From Claveliimonas sp034178805 (GTDB lineage Bacteria; Bacillota; Clostridia; Lachnospirales; Lachnospiraceae): 64,000 bases of DNA. Below the pieces are notes generated by a model. The model did no database searches, was not told the origin of the DNA, and saw nothing but the letters and a program-made list of their open reading frames with translations. Where the stretch lies: assembly GCF_050314255.1 (NCBI RefSeq), contig NZ_JBNPMZ010000012.1, positions 30,264-94,263 of the forward strand, read 5' to 3'. Made by a program: the position numbers and the translations under genes. This document shows, piece after piece, positions 24,975 to 33,298 of this stretch. Each line of letters opens with the position of its first letter. Positions within the stretch are counted from its first letter, which is position 1.

Positions 24975-26435
24975 ATGTCAATGATTAAAATTGAAAACCT
25001 TACGTTTTCATATCCGACAAGTTATGATAATGTTTTTGAAAATGTCAGTTTCCAGGTTGATACCGATTGGAAGCTTGGTTTTGTGGGCAGAAACGGACGA
25101 GGTAAAACAACCTTTCTGAATCTTCTGCTTGGGAAATATGAGTATAGTGGAAAAATCCTATCATCCGTACAGTTTGATTATTTTCCTTATCCCGTTTCAG
25201 ATAAGAATCGTATTACAGAGGATATATTGCAGGAGATTTGCCCACTTGCGGAAGAATGGGAACTTATGCGAGAACTTTCTTATCTTGATGTTGATGTCGA
25301 TGTGCTTTGGCGACCTTTTGAAACACTTTCCAACGGAGAGCAGACAAAGGTTTTGATTGCCGCTCTTTTTCTTAATGAAGGGCATTTCCTACTGATTGAT
25401 GAACCTACCAACCATTTGGATGCCAAAGCGAGAAAAAGTGTGGCGGCATATCTGAAAAAGAAAAAGGGATTCATCTTAGTTTCTCACGATCGTCGCTTTC
25501 TTGACGATTGTGTTGACTATATTCTATCGATTAACCGAGCGAATATCGAAGTGCAAAGAGGAAACTTTTCATCATGGATGTCAAATTTTGAGCGACAGCA
25601 AGAATTTGAACTGGCTCAGAACGAACGTTTGCAAAAGGACATCAGACGATTACAGCAGTCGGCAAAACGCGCTGCAGTATGGTCTGAACGTGTAGAAGCT
25701 TCCAAAATTGGGGCAGCAGATAAAGGTTATGTCGGTCATAAAGCCGCCAAAATGATGAAGCGTTCAAAATCTATAGAAGCGAGACAACAACAGACAATCG
25801 AACAAAAATCAGCATTGCTGAAAAATATGGAAACCGCAGAAGCCCTCAAGATACAACCGCTTAATTACCATACAGATTTGCTTGCATCATTATCGAATGT
25901 AGTAGTTTATTATGATGGCATTTCAGTTTGTGAACCCGTTTCGTTTGAAATAAGACAGGGAGAACGCATTGTGCTTGATGGAAAGAACGGCAGTGGCAAA
26001 AGTAGCCTGTTAAAGTTGGTAGTCGGGCAGTCCATAGATTATACGGGTACAGTAACACTTGGCTCTGGGCTTGTAATTTCTTATGTGCCACAGGATACAT
26101 CGTATTTATGTGGAACCCTTTCCGAGTTTGCAGAAGAAAACAACCTTGATGAAAGTTTGTTCAAGGCAATTCTTAGGAAAATGGACTTTGAGCGTGTACA
26201 GTTTGAAAAGGATATTAAAGACTTTTCTGGCGGGCAAAAGAAGAAAGTCCTAATTGCGAAAAGCCTTTGTGAAAAGGCACACTTGTATGTATGGGATGAA
26301 CCGCTCAACTTTATTGATGTGTACTCACGTATGCAGATTGAACAACTCATAACGGAGTTTGCCCCGACCATGCTCCTGGTAGAACATGACAGTGTTTTTC
26401 GAGATACTGTGGCAAGTAAAATTGTGAATATCTAA
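24975..26435 (+). CDS. lsa: Lsa-type ABC-F ribosome protection protein
   Basis: Read from ATG at 24975 (MSMIKIENLTF), 487 aa, with AAAGGAGG upstream. Two ABC cassettes without membrane segments: Walker A GRNGRGKTT, signature LSNGEQTKV, Walker B LLIDEPTNHLD; then GKNGSGKSS, FSGGQKKKV and YVWDEPLNFID. An interdomain linker of about 80 residues rich in Lys/Arg lies between them. The WKLGFVGRNGRGKTT and VLWRPFETLSNGEQTKVL phrases are those of the Lsa group, which dislodge lincosamides, streptogramin A and pleuromutilins from the ribosome. It is preceded by an attenuator-like leader. The second signature (FSGGQ) is intact. Exact spectrum is not deducible. Confidence 0.88.
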   Translation: MSMIKIENLTFSYPTSYDNVFENVSFQVDTDWKLGFVGRNGRGKTTFLNLLLGKYEYSGKILSSVQFDYFPYPVSDKNRITEDILQEICPLAEEWELMRELSYLDVDVDVLWRPFETLSNGEQTKVLIAALFLNEGHFLLIDEPTNHLDAKARKSVAAYLKKKKGFILVSHDRRFLDDCVDYILSINRANIEVQRGNFSSWMSNFERQQEFELAQNERLQKDIRRLQQSAKRAAVWSERVEASKIGAADKGYVGHKAAKMMKRSKSIEARQQQTIEQKSALLKNMETAEALKIQPLNYHTDLLASLSNVVVYYDGISVCEPVSFEIRQGERIVLDGKNGSGKSSLLKLVVGQSIDYTGTVTLGSGLVISYVPQDTSYLCGTLSEFAEENNLDESLFKAILRKMDFERVQFEKDIKDFSGGQKKKVLIAKSLCEKAHLYVWDEPLNFIDVYSRMQIEQLITEFAPTMLLVEHDSVFRDTVASKIVNI

Positions 26436-26438
26436 ATT

Positions 26439-26548
26439 GGTTCTTCCGCAATTTTACGTTTTTCGCTTTAATAAAAATGGAGAATGCTGATTTACACTGG
26501 CATTCCAGTATTGAAAAATTACAAAATACGGATAATTGCGTAAGAACC
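26439..26548. repeat. Inverted repeat behind the ABC-F gene
   Basis: GGTTCTTCCGCAATT (26439-26453) and AATTGCGTAAGAACC (26534-26548) are inverted copies with one mismatch, about 80 bases apart, with a smaller GAATGC/GCATTC hairpin between. No gene lies inside. It could be a long-armed transcription stop or a miniature mobile repeat. Confidence 0.45.
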
Positions 26549-26597
26549 TCTAAATTAAAATAATTGTATGGGTTAATTCCAGCTTTACAGAGACTCA

Positions 26598-26610
26598 AAT
26601 TCCAGTTTGT
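26598..26610 (+). repeat. 13-bp direct repeat, left copy
   Basis: AATTCCAGTTTGT, repeated exactly at 27209-27221. The two copies bracket the P-loop kinase gene with its ribosome site. Confidence 0.5.
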
Positions 26611-26649
26611 AGAATTAAGAAAATCGTAATTTGTGGAGGTAAAATATAG

Positions 26650-27195
26650 ATGAATCAAGGTAGAATTATTGTAATCACAGGTGCGCCGGGGACAGGAAAA
26701 ACTACAACGGCATCTGCTGTTGCAAAAGAATCAGATTTGGAAAAGTCTGTGCATATGCACACAGATGACTTTTATCATTATTTGAGTAAAGGGGCAATAC
26801 CACCGCATTTGCCAGAATCAAATGAGCAAAATTTGATTGTCATTGAAGCGTTTTTAGAAGCTGCGAAGCGATATGCTCGTGGTGGATATGATGTAATTGT
26901 TGACGGTATTATCGGACCGTGGTTTTTAAAGCCGTGGCAAAGTCTTGTTCGGGAACATTATGAGGTGCATTATATTATTTTAAGGGCAAGTAAGGAAGAA
27001 ACCTTGAAGCGAGCTGTTGAACGCTCAAAGTTAGACCGAAAGACAAATATCGAATTGGTAGAAACCATGTGGGAGCAATTTTGCAATCTGGGAATATATG
27101 AATCGAATGTTATAGATACGACCACTTATTCCATTCAAGAAACTGTTTCCGCAGTACAAGAAAAAATCGCAAGTAGGGCAGCGTTGTTGTCTTAG
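26650..27195 (+). CDS. P-loop kinase, chloramphenicol phosphotransferase/zeta-like
   Basis: A 181-aa protein behind GGAGG. Walker A is GAPGTGKTT (residues 11-19); an HTDDFYHYL motif supplies a likely base and metal-binding acid, and a lid region reads RAVERSKLDRKT. This is the AAA_33 small-molecule kinase fold shared by chloramphenicol phosphotransferase, zeta toxins and gluconate kinases. Its place next to two drug-resistance genes makes an antibiotic kinase attractive, but substrate cannot be told from sequence. Exact 13-bp direct repeats flank it. Confidence 0.65.
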   Translation: MNQGRIIVITGAPGTGKTTTASAVAKESDLEKSVHMHTDDFYHYLSKGAIPPHLPESNEQNLIVIEAFLEAAKRYARGGYDVIVDGIIGPWFLKPWQSLVREHYEVHYIILRASKEETLKRAVERSKLDRKTNIELVETMWEQFCNLGIYESNVIDTTTYSIQETVSAVQEKIASRAALLS

Positions 27196-27208
27196 ATTGT
27201 TTTGGTGC

Positions 27209-27221
27209 AATTCCAGTTTGT
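27209..27221 (+). repeat. 13-bp direct repeat, right copy
   Basis: Second exact copy of AATTCCAGTTTGT, 14 bases after the stop of the kinase gene. Confidence 0.5.
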
Positions 27222-27293
27222 TAGCTTTACATCGGGTCAACTTGTCCCGAACTTTTACAACTAAATACCCGCCGCTCACACAGTGGCACACCG

Positions 27294-27328
27294 AGCAGGA
27301 AATCTGAAAAAGGTCTCCTGCTTTTTTT
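27294..27328 (+). terminator. Terminator before mobA
   Basis: AGCAGGA/TCCTGCT stem with a T7 tail, 64 bases upstream of the relaxase start. It separates the resistance cargo from the mobilisation operon. Confidence 0.75.
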
Positions 27329-27391
27329 CTGCCCAAAATGAGGTGGTAAAACGCCACCCCATCCACCAATTAGCGAAAGGAGGGACACGAA

Positions 27392-28972
27392 ATGCCTTGT
27401 CCACACAACGAAATCACGATTGTTCAGCGCAGCCAGCGGCAGTCTGCGGTTGCCGCCGCTGCTTACCAAAGCGGCGAAAAGCTGTTCTGTGAATACGACC
27501 AGCAAGTAAAGCACTACCCGGAAAAGCGTGGTATCGTCCACAATGAAATCCTGCTCCCGGCAAATGCTCCACAGGAATATGCAGACCGCAATACTTTATG
27601 GAATGCCGCCGAAGCGGTGGAAAAGCAATGGAACTCCCAGCTTGCAAGGCGGTGGGTGCTTACCATTCCCAGAGAGATACCGCCCGACCAGTACGCTGTC
27701 CTTGTACGGGAGTTTTGTGAACAGCAGTTTGTTTCCAAAGGCATGATTGCTGATTTTGCCATCCATGACCCCCATCCGCCGGGACACAATCCCCACGCCC
27801 ATGTCCTGCTGACCATGCGGGCAATGGATGAACATGGAAAATGGCTTCCCAAGAGCCGCAAGGTTTATGACCTTGACGAGAATGGGGAACGGATAAAGCT
27901 GCCGTCCGGCAGGTGGAAAAGCCACAAGGAGGATACGGTGGACTGGAACGACCAGAAGTATTGTGAAATCTGGCGGCATGAATGGGAGGTTATCCAGAAC
28001 CGCTATCTGGACGCCAATGACCGCCCGGAGCGTGTGGACTTGCGTTCCTATGCCAGACAGGGGCTTGATATAGTCCCCACTGTCCATGAGGGGACTGCTG
28101 TCCGGCAGATGGAAAAGCGAGGTATCCAGACGAATATCGGCAACCTGAACCGGGAAATCAGAGCCGCCAACCGCCTGATGAAGTCCATCCGGCAGCTTAT
28201 CCAAAACCTCAAAGGCTGGATTACCGAGCTGGGAGAAAAACGGAAGGAGCTGCTTGCACAAAAGGCGGCGGAGGAAGCGACACTTCTTCCCAATCTGCTG
28301 ATGAAGTATATGGAGATACGAAAGGAAGAACGGAAGGACTGGACAAGGGCTGGACAGAACCGGGGAACTTCACAGGACTTAAAGGCAGTCAGCGAAGCCC
28401 TGTCCTATCTCCGGCAAAAGGGGCTTTCCACTGTGGAGGACTTAGAAGCGTTTCTGGAATCTTCCGGGAAATCAGCCGCAGATTACCGCAATCAGATGAA
28501 GCCAAAGGAAGCCCGGAGCAAAGTGATTGACGGGATTCTTGCCAGCCGGACAGACTGCAAGGAATGTAAGGCTGTCTATGAGAAGTACCAGAAGATATTT
28601 TTTAAGAAAATAAAGGGGAAATTCAAACAGGAACACCCGGAGGTTGCCCGGTATGAGAAAGCCGCTGACTACCTTGCCAAGCACCCGGACGATAAGGATA
28701 AAACGAAAAATGAGTTGCAACAGGAGCAGGAAACGCTTCTCAGCGAAATCGCAGAGCTGAAAGTACCACTGACCGAGGTACAGGAGGATTTGAAGAAGCT
28801 GCGGGACATCCGCTACTGGGTACGGAAAGCCACACCCGGCACAGAGGAAAGCAAAGAGCCGCCCAAGAAGCAGCCCATCAAAGAAGTCTTGCAGGATAAG
28901 ACTGACGAGAAAAAAGCACAAAGAACCGCCCCGGCACAGGAGAAACACAGACAACAGGATATGGAACTTTAA
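27392..28972 (+). CDS. mobA: MobA/MobL family relaxase (MobQ)
   Basis: A 526-aa protein with AAAGGAGGG before the ATG. The first 230 residues are the MobA/MobL relaxase domain: EITIVQRSQRQSAVAAAAYQ near the N-terminus and the metal-binding GHNPHAHVLLTMR around residue 130. It nicks oriT, stays covalently attached to the 5' end and pilots the strand into a type IV channel. The C-terminal half is helical and charged, with coiled-coil stretches. The matching oriT lies 3.1 kb upstream, separated by the resistance insert. A CHC2 primase follows 65 bases downstream. Confidence 0.9.
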   Translation: MPCPHNEITIVQRSQRQSAVAAAAYQSGEKLFCEYDQQVKHYPEKRGIVHNEILLPANAPQEYADRNTLWNAAEAVEKQWNSQLARRWVLTIPREIPPDQYAVLVREFCEQQFVSKGMIADFAIHDPHPPGHNPHAHVLLTMRAMDEHGKWLPKSRKVYDLDENGERIKLPSGRWKSHKEDTVDWNDQKYCEIWRHEWEVIQNRYLDANDRPERVDLRSYARQGLDIVPTVHEGTAVRQMEKRGIQTNIGNLNREIRAANRLMKSIRQLIQNLKGWITELGEKRKELLAQKAAEEATLLPNLLMKYMEIRKEERKDWTRAGQNRGTSQDLKAVSEALSYLRQKGLSTVEDLEAFLESSGKSAADYRNQMKPKEARSKVIDGILASRTDCKECKAVYEKYQKIFFKKIKGKFKQEHPEVARYEKAADYLAKHPDDKDKTKNELQQEQETLLSEIAELKVPLTEVQEDLKKLRDIRYWVRKATPGTEESKEPPKKQPIKEVLQDKTDEKKAQRTAPAQEKHRQQDMEL

Positions 28973-29037
28973 CAGGCACTTGCCATTTTCAATTAGAGAA
29001 TGTCAGGTGCTTTTCTTATTTTCAAGGAGGGATAGAT

Positions 29038-29682
29038 TTGAATGTATTCGAAGCTGTGAAGCAGTCCGTCACAACAAGACAGGCTGCGGAGTATTATGGA
29101 ATCCATGTAGGTCGGAACGGGATGGCTTGCTGCCCGTTCCATAACGATAAAACCCCAAGCATGAAGCTGGATCGGCGTTACCATTGCTTCGGCTGCGGTG
29201 CGGATGGGGATGTGATTGATTTTGCCGCCGCCCTGTATGGGCTGGGAAAGAAAGAAGCCGCCGTACAGCTGGCACAGGACTTCGGGCTTTCCTATGAGGA
29301 CTGGAAACCGCCGGGAAAGGTAAAAAAGCCCAAGACCCGGCAGAAATCCCCGGAGGAACAGTTTCAGGAAGCAAAGAATCGCTGCTTCCGTATTCTTGCC
29401 GATTATCTCCATCTGCTGATGGCATGGAGAACGGACTACGCCCCGCACTCCCCGGAGGAAGCCTTTCATCCCCGGTTTGTGGAAGCCTTACAGAAGCAAG
29501 CCCAAGTGGAATATCTGCTGGATGTGCTGCTGTTCGGGGAAACAGAGGAAAAAGCGGATTTGATTACGGACTACGGAAAGGATGTGATACAGCTTGAACA
29601 GCGAATGGCAGAACTTGCAGCCGCAGACGCAGCAAGAACTAAAAAACACTATGAACGCCATGCAGCCGCCCCAGAGCGTTGA
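29038..29682 (+). CDS. CHC2 zinc-finger DNA primase-like protein
   Basis: A 214-aa protein with a TTG start behind AAGGAGGG. The zinc finger is complete: Cys32-x2-His35 (CPFHND) and Cys50-x2-Cys53 (YHCFGCG), as in DnaG-type primases. No TOPRIM domain follows, so it is the short form typical of mobile elements. It overlaps vapE by 89 bases. Together they probably support replication or second-strand synthesis of the element. Confidence 0.85.
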   Translation: MNVFEAVKQSVTTRQAAEYYGIHVGRNGMACCPFHNDKTPSMKLDRRYHCFGCGADGDVIDFAAALYGLGKKEAAVQLAQDFGLSYEDWKPPGKVKKPKTRQKSPEEQFQEAKNRCFRILADYLHLLMAWRTDYAPHSPEEAFHPRFVEALQKQAQVEYLLDVLLFGETEEKADLITDYGKDVIQLEQRMAELAAADAARTKKHYERHAAAPER

Positions 29683-30988
29683 GGAAATCAAGGCGGGGCT
29701 GGAAACCACCGAGAAAGGCGGTGTCCGTCAGAGCATACGGAACTGCCTGACCGTATTCCAACGTGACCCTCTGCTTTCAGGGGCTATCGCATACAACATC
29801 CTGACTGACCGCAAGGACATCATAAAGCCCATCGGTTTTCACAGAGAAAGCACCGCCCTGAACGATACGGACATGAAGTATCTGCTTCTTTATCTGGAAG
29901 AAACCTACGGGCTTACCAATGAGAAAAAGATTGATAACGCCATCGGGATTGTGGCGAATGAAAACAAGTACCATCCCATCCGGGACTATCTCAATACCCT
30001 TGTGTGGGACGGGACAGAGCGAATCCGCTTCTGCCTGCGGCACTTTCTGGGGGCTGACGCAGACGATTACACCTATGAAGCGTTGAAGCTGTTCCTGCTG
30101 GGTGCAATCTCACGAGCCTTTCAGCCGGGGTGCAAGTTTGAAATCATGCTCTGTCTGGTAGGCGGTCAGGGGGCTGGAAAGTCCACCTTCTTCCGGCTGC
30201 TGGCAGTCCGGGACGAGTGGTTCTCCGATGATTTGCGGAAGCTGGACGATGACAATGTGTACCGCAAGCTGCAAGGTCACTGGATTATTGAAATGTCGGA
30301 AATGATGGCAACCGCCAACGCCAAGAGCATTGAGGAAATCAAGTCATTTTTAAGCCGGCAGAAAGAGGTCTACAAGATACCTTATGAAACCCACCCGGCA
30401 GACCGCCCCCGTCAGTGCGTGTTTGGCGGCACTTCCAATGCCCTTGACTTCCTGCCCCTTGACCGTTCCGGCAACCGCCGCTTTATCCCGGTCATGGTGT
30501 ACCCGGAGCAGGCGGAAGTTCACATTTTGGAGGATGAAGCCGCTTCCAGAGCCTATATCGGGCAGATGTGGGCGGAAGCGATGGAGATTTATAAAAGCGG
30601 CAGGTTCAAGCTGGCTTTCAGCCCCGCCATGCAGCGGTATCTCAAAGAACACCAGCGGGATTTTATGCCGGAGGACACCAAAGCCGGGATGATACAGGCG
30701 TATCTTGATAAATACACCGGGAGCATGGTCTGCTCCAAGCAGCTCTATAAGGAAGCCTTGAACCATGCTTTTGACGAGCCGAAGCAATGGGAAATCCGGG
30801 AAATCAACGAGATTATGAACCAGTGCATTTCCAGCTGGCGGTACTTCCCAAACCCAAGAATGTTTTCCGAATATGGCAGACAAAAGGGCTGGGAGCGTGA
30901 AAACCCGGCAACGGACTCCGGCAACCCGTCTGAAAAAACGATGGACGGTTTTGTGGAGGTCACAGAACAGATGGAGCTTCCATTCTGA
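29594..30988 (+). CDS. Virulence-associated E (VapE) family helicase/ATPase
   Basis: A 464-aa P-loop NTPase. The VapE signature is present: NPxxDYLNTL-like YHPIRDYLNTLVWDGTERI, Walker A GGQGAGKST at residue 190, WIIEMSEM as Walker B, and FGGTSNALDFLPLDRSGNRRF. VapE proteins are superfamily-3-like helicases of phage satellites and mobile islands, acting in element replication. The TTG start lies inside the primase gene. Its presence suggests the excised element can replicate. Confidence 0.88.
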   Translation: MNSEWQNLQPQTQQELKNTMNAMQPPQSVEEIKAGLETTEKGGVRQSIRNCLTVFQRDPLLSGAIAYNILTDRKDIIKPIGFHRESTALNDTDMKYLLLYLEETYGLTNEKKIDNAIGIVANENKYHPIRDYLNTLVWDGTERIRFCLRHFLGADADDYTYEALKLFLLGAISRAFQPGCKFEIMLCLVGGQGAGKSTFFRLLAVRDEWFSDDLRKLDDDNVYRKLQGHWIIEMSEMMATANAKSIEEIKSFLSRQKEVYKIPYETHPADRPRQCVFGGTSNALDFLPLDRSGNRRFIPVMVYPEQAEVHILEDEAASRAYIGQMWAEAMEIYKSGRFKLAFSPAMQRYLKEHQRDFMPEDTKAGMIQAYLDKYTGSMVCSKQLYKEALNHAFDEPKQWEIREINEIMNQCISSWRYFPNPRMFSEYGRQKGWERENPATDSGNPSEKTMDGFVEVTEQMELPF

Positions 30989-31229
30989 AAAGGACAGCCC
31001 GTTGCACCCCCTGTTGTTATCCCGTTGCCGAGCCGGTTGCCGGGAAAAACCCCTTATTTCCGGGCTTTTCTCCCTTATAACAACCAAAACAACAAAAAAA
31101 TAAAAGAAAAGTATAAATAGTAACCATCGCCAGATTGAGATTGTTTGCAAGGTCTTTTGAAGTCCGTTGCCGGACTTCGTTGCCGACACCCTCTGTCTGG
31201 CTATTTTCATGTATGGAGGATAACTGCCT

Positions 31230-31427
31230 ATGGCAAAAAACAAAACAGAGATTCATGTGACCACTGTATTTGACGGGGAGCTTGACGCCACTGATGTGTT
31301 CGTCAGCCTGATTTCCCAGAAATACGGAAAGACAAATGCAAAAGAATATCTTGCTAAAAAGAAAGATATAGGCTATAATGAAGATGAGGTTCAAAAGAGC
31401 CAGATACCGTCTGGATTGTGTGGGTAA
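31230..31427 (+). CDS. Small protein before the recombinase (65 aa)
   Basis: ATG behind ATGGAGGA. The product reads KNKTEIHVTTVFDGELDATD with a basic C-terminus. Its stop abuts the start of the recombinase gene, so translation is probably coupled. Small proteins in this place could act as recombination directionality factors; that is only a guess from position. Confidence 0.65.
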   Translation: MAKNKTEIHVTTVFDGELDATDVFVSLISQKYGKTNAKEYLAKKKDIGYNEDEVQKSQIPSGLCG

Positions 31428-33098
31428 ATGGCTATGATGAACGAAATGGAATACAGAACAATCGGTTCGGCACTTGCCGGGGGTTATCGTGCGGCGGTCT
31501 ATTGCAGGCTGTCAAAGGACGATGACCTGCAAGGCGAAAGTGCCAGTATCGCAAACCAGCGTGATATGCTGGAAAAATACTGCGAAAAGCAGGGATGGGA
31601 GGTTGTGGCAGTCTATCAGGACGATGGCTTCACAGGTCTTAACATGGAGCGTCCTGACCTACAGAGAATGTTGAGAGCCATTGAGCGCAGGCAGATCAAC
31701 CTTGTCATCACGAAAGACCTCAGCCGACTGGGGCGTAATTATCTGCAAACCGGGCATTTGATTGAGGACTTTTTCCCAAGAAACGGTGTCCGCTATATCG
31801 CCATGAATGACGGCATCGACACCCTGCGGGATAACAACGACATTGCCCCGTTCAAGAATATCCTGAACGAGATGTACAGCAAGGATATTTCCAAGAAAGT
31901 CCATTCCTCTTATCTTCTGAAAGCGCAGAAAGGACAGTTTACCGGGTGTCTTGCCCCGTTTGGGTATCGGAAAGACCCGGAGGACAAAAACCATCTGCTC
32001 ATTGACGAGGAAACCGCCCCGATTGTGCGGCTGATTTTCGGATATGCCCTGAACGGTCATGGTCCGAACTATATCCGCAGACGGCTGGAGAAAGAAAAAA
32101 TCCCCTGCCCTACATGGTGGAACCGGGAACGGGGGCTTCGCAATACCCGCACCAAATGGGAAAAGAAAGACCCAGAAAACGGGCGGTATATGTGGGACTT
32201 CTCCGTTATCAAAGACCTTTTGATGAATCCCGTCTACACCGGGGCGATTGCTTCCCAGAAAAAGGACTACCGCTTCAAAATCGGCACGATTGGGGAAAAG
32301 AAGCCGGAGGACTGGATTGTGGTGGAGGGACAGCATGAACCGCTGATTGACAGCATGAGCTTTGACATTGTGCAGAACAAGCTGAAATCCCGCCAGCGTC
32401 CGGGGCAGACCAATGAAATCAGCCTGTTTGCCGGACTGTTAAAATGCGGCGAGTGTGGGAAGTCGCTGACGGTACGCTACACAAACGCTAAACATCCCCA
32501 GCGGATTTACTCCTGCAAGACCTACAATGCCTTTGGAAAGAACCACTGCACCCAGCACCGGATTGATTATGACACCCTTTACAGCCATGTGCTGCGGAAA
32601 ATCCGGGAATGTGCCAGAGCTGCCCTGATGGACGGGGAAGCGGTTGCCGACCGCCTGACCAATACCTGTGAAGCCGAGCAGCGGGAACAGCGGGAAGCAA
32701 TGGAACGCTCCCTTACAAGGGACGAGGAACGGATTGAGGTTCTGGACAAAATGGTCATGCGGCTTTATGAGGATATGATTGCAGGGCGTATCAGTGAGCA
32801 GAATTTCAACACCATGCTGGAAAAGACACAGACCGAGCAGACGGAGCTTAAAACAAAAGTGTCCGAGGGCAGAAAGCGGCTGTCCGATGAAGTCCAGCTT
32901 GCCAATGATGCAAAACAATGGGTGGAAGCCATTCAGGAATACGCCAACATCACAGAGCTGGACGCAGCCACCCTCAACCGCTTAATCAAAGAAATCGTTG
33001 TGCATGAGCGCATTGACGAAGATAAAACAAGACACATTTCTATCGAAATTCATTTTAATCTCAAACCCATCCCGGAGGTGGAACAGGTCACTGCCTGA
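31428..33098 (+). CDS. Large serine recombinase (integrase of the nested element)
   Basis: A 556-aa protein. N-terminal resolvase domain with catalytic Ser29 in AAVYCRLSKDDD, Arg-containing ITKDLSRLGRNYLQTG, and YSKDISKKV. A recombinase domain follows, then a zinc-ribbon (CGECGKSL, YSCKTYNAFGKNHC) and a coiled coil near the C-terminus. It is of the TndX/TnpX size class. It lies 94 bases from the right att repeat, the usual place for the integrase. It presumably inserted the element into maff2 and can excise it. Confidence 0.93.
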   Translation: MAMMNEMEYRTIGSALAGGYRAAVYCRLSKDDDLQGESASIANQRDMLEKYCEKQGWEVVAVYQDDGFTGLNMERPDLQRMLRAIERRQINLVITKDLSRLGRNYLQTGHLIEDFFPRNGVRYIAMNDGIDTLRDNNDIAPFKNILNEMYSKDISKKVHSSYLLKAQKGQFTGCLAPFGYRKDPEDKNHLLIDEETAPIVRLIFGYALNGHGPNYIRRRLEKEKIPCPTWWNRERGLRNTRTKWEKKDPENGRYMWDFSVIKDLLMNPVYTGAIASQKKDYRFKIGTIGEKKPEDWIVVEGQHEPLIDSMSFDIVQNKLKSRQRPGQTNEISLFAGLLKCGECGKSLTVRYTNAKHPQRIYSCKTYNAFGKNHCTQHRIDYDTLYSHVLRKIRECARAALMDGEAVADRLTNTCEAEQREQREAMERSLTRDEERIEVLDKMVMRLYEDMIAGRISEQNFNTMLEKTQTEQTELKTKVSEGRKRLSDEVQLANDAKQWVEAIQEYANITELDAATLNRLIKEIVVHERIDEDKTRHISIEIHFNLKPIPEVEQVTA

Positions 33099-33192
33099 CC
33101 TGTCCCGCCGGGACGGTTCTCTTAACAACACCATATAGATTTTTTGTACGCCGCCGCCCGCCATCGAGCAGAGTTTTTACACCTAATTGGGG

Positions 33193-33210
33193 ATGAAACA
33201 GCTCATGGCT
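33193..33210 (+). repeat. Right att repeat of the nested element
   Basis: ATGAAACAGCTCATGGCT, 16 of 18 bases as in the left copy at 20674-20691. The maff2 reading frame resumes here. Confidence 0.75.
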
Positions 33211-33273
33211 GGCGGCGGTGTTGCCCTCATCGGCACCACCCTTGTACCTCTGCTCTCCGGACTGTTCGGTTAA
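33193..33273 (+). pseudogene. maff2: maff2 3' part
   Basis: 26 codons (MKQLMAGGGVALIGTT, then a hydrophobic LVPLLSGLFG end) that complete the 52-aa 5' part at 20539. The ATG visible here has no suitable ribosome site; the G-run TTGGGG touches it. So a separate product is unlikely. The second hydrophobic segment of the protein is encoded only here. Confidence 0.85.
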
Positions 33274-33298
33274 TCACAAAACAAGGAGGTAATCGCCT

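Larger units (their letters stand above)
20674..33192 (+). mobile_element. Integrative mobilizable element (serine recombinase, MobQ) nested in the ICE
   Basis: About 12.5 kb between the two att repeats. Gene content in order: promoter, XRE regulator, tnpV, lincosamide nucleotidyltransferase, divergent XRE regulator, small rep-like genes, DUF3847, oriT, ABC-F and kinase cargo, MobA/MobL relaxase, CHC2 primase, VapE helicase, small protein, large serine recombinase. It has a relaxase and oriT but no secretion genes, which defines a mobilizable rather than conjugative element. It splits the host ICE's maff2 gene. Streptococcal mobilizable elements using maff2 as a target are, to my recollection, known; the exact element here is not recognised. 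Confidence 0.88.

Noticed and set aside
28975..29020. Hairpin GGCACTTG...CAGGTGC between mobA and the primase gene
   Set aside because: The stem is interrupted and the T-run is short and broken; too weak to call a terminator.
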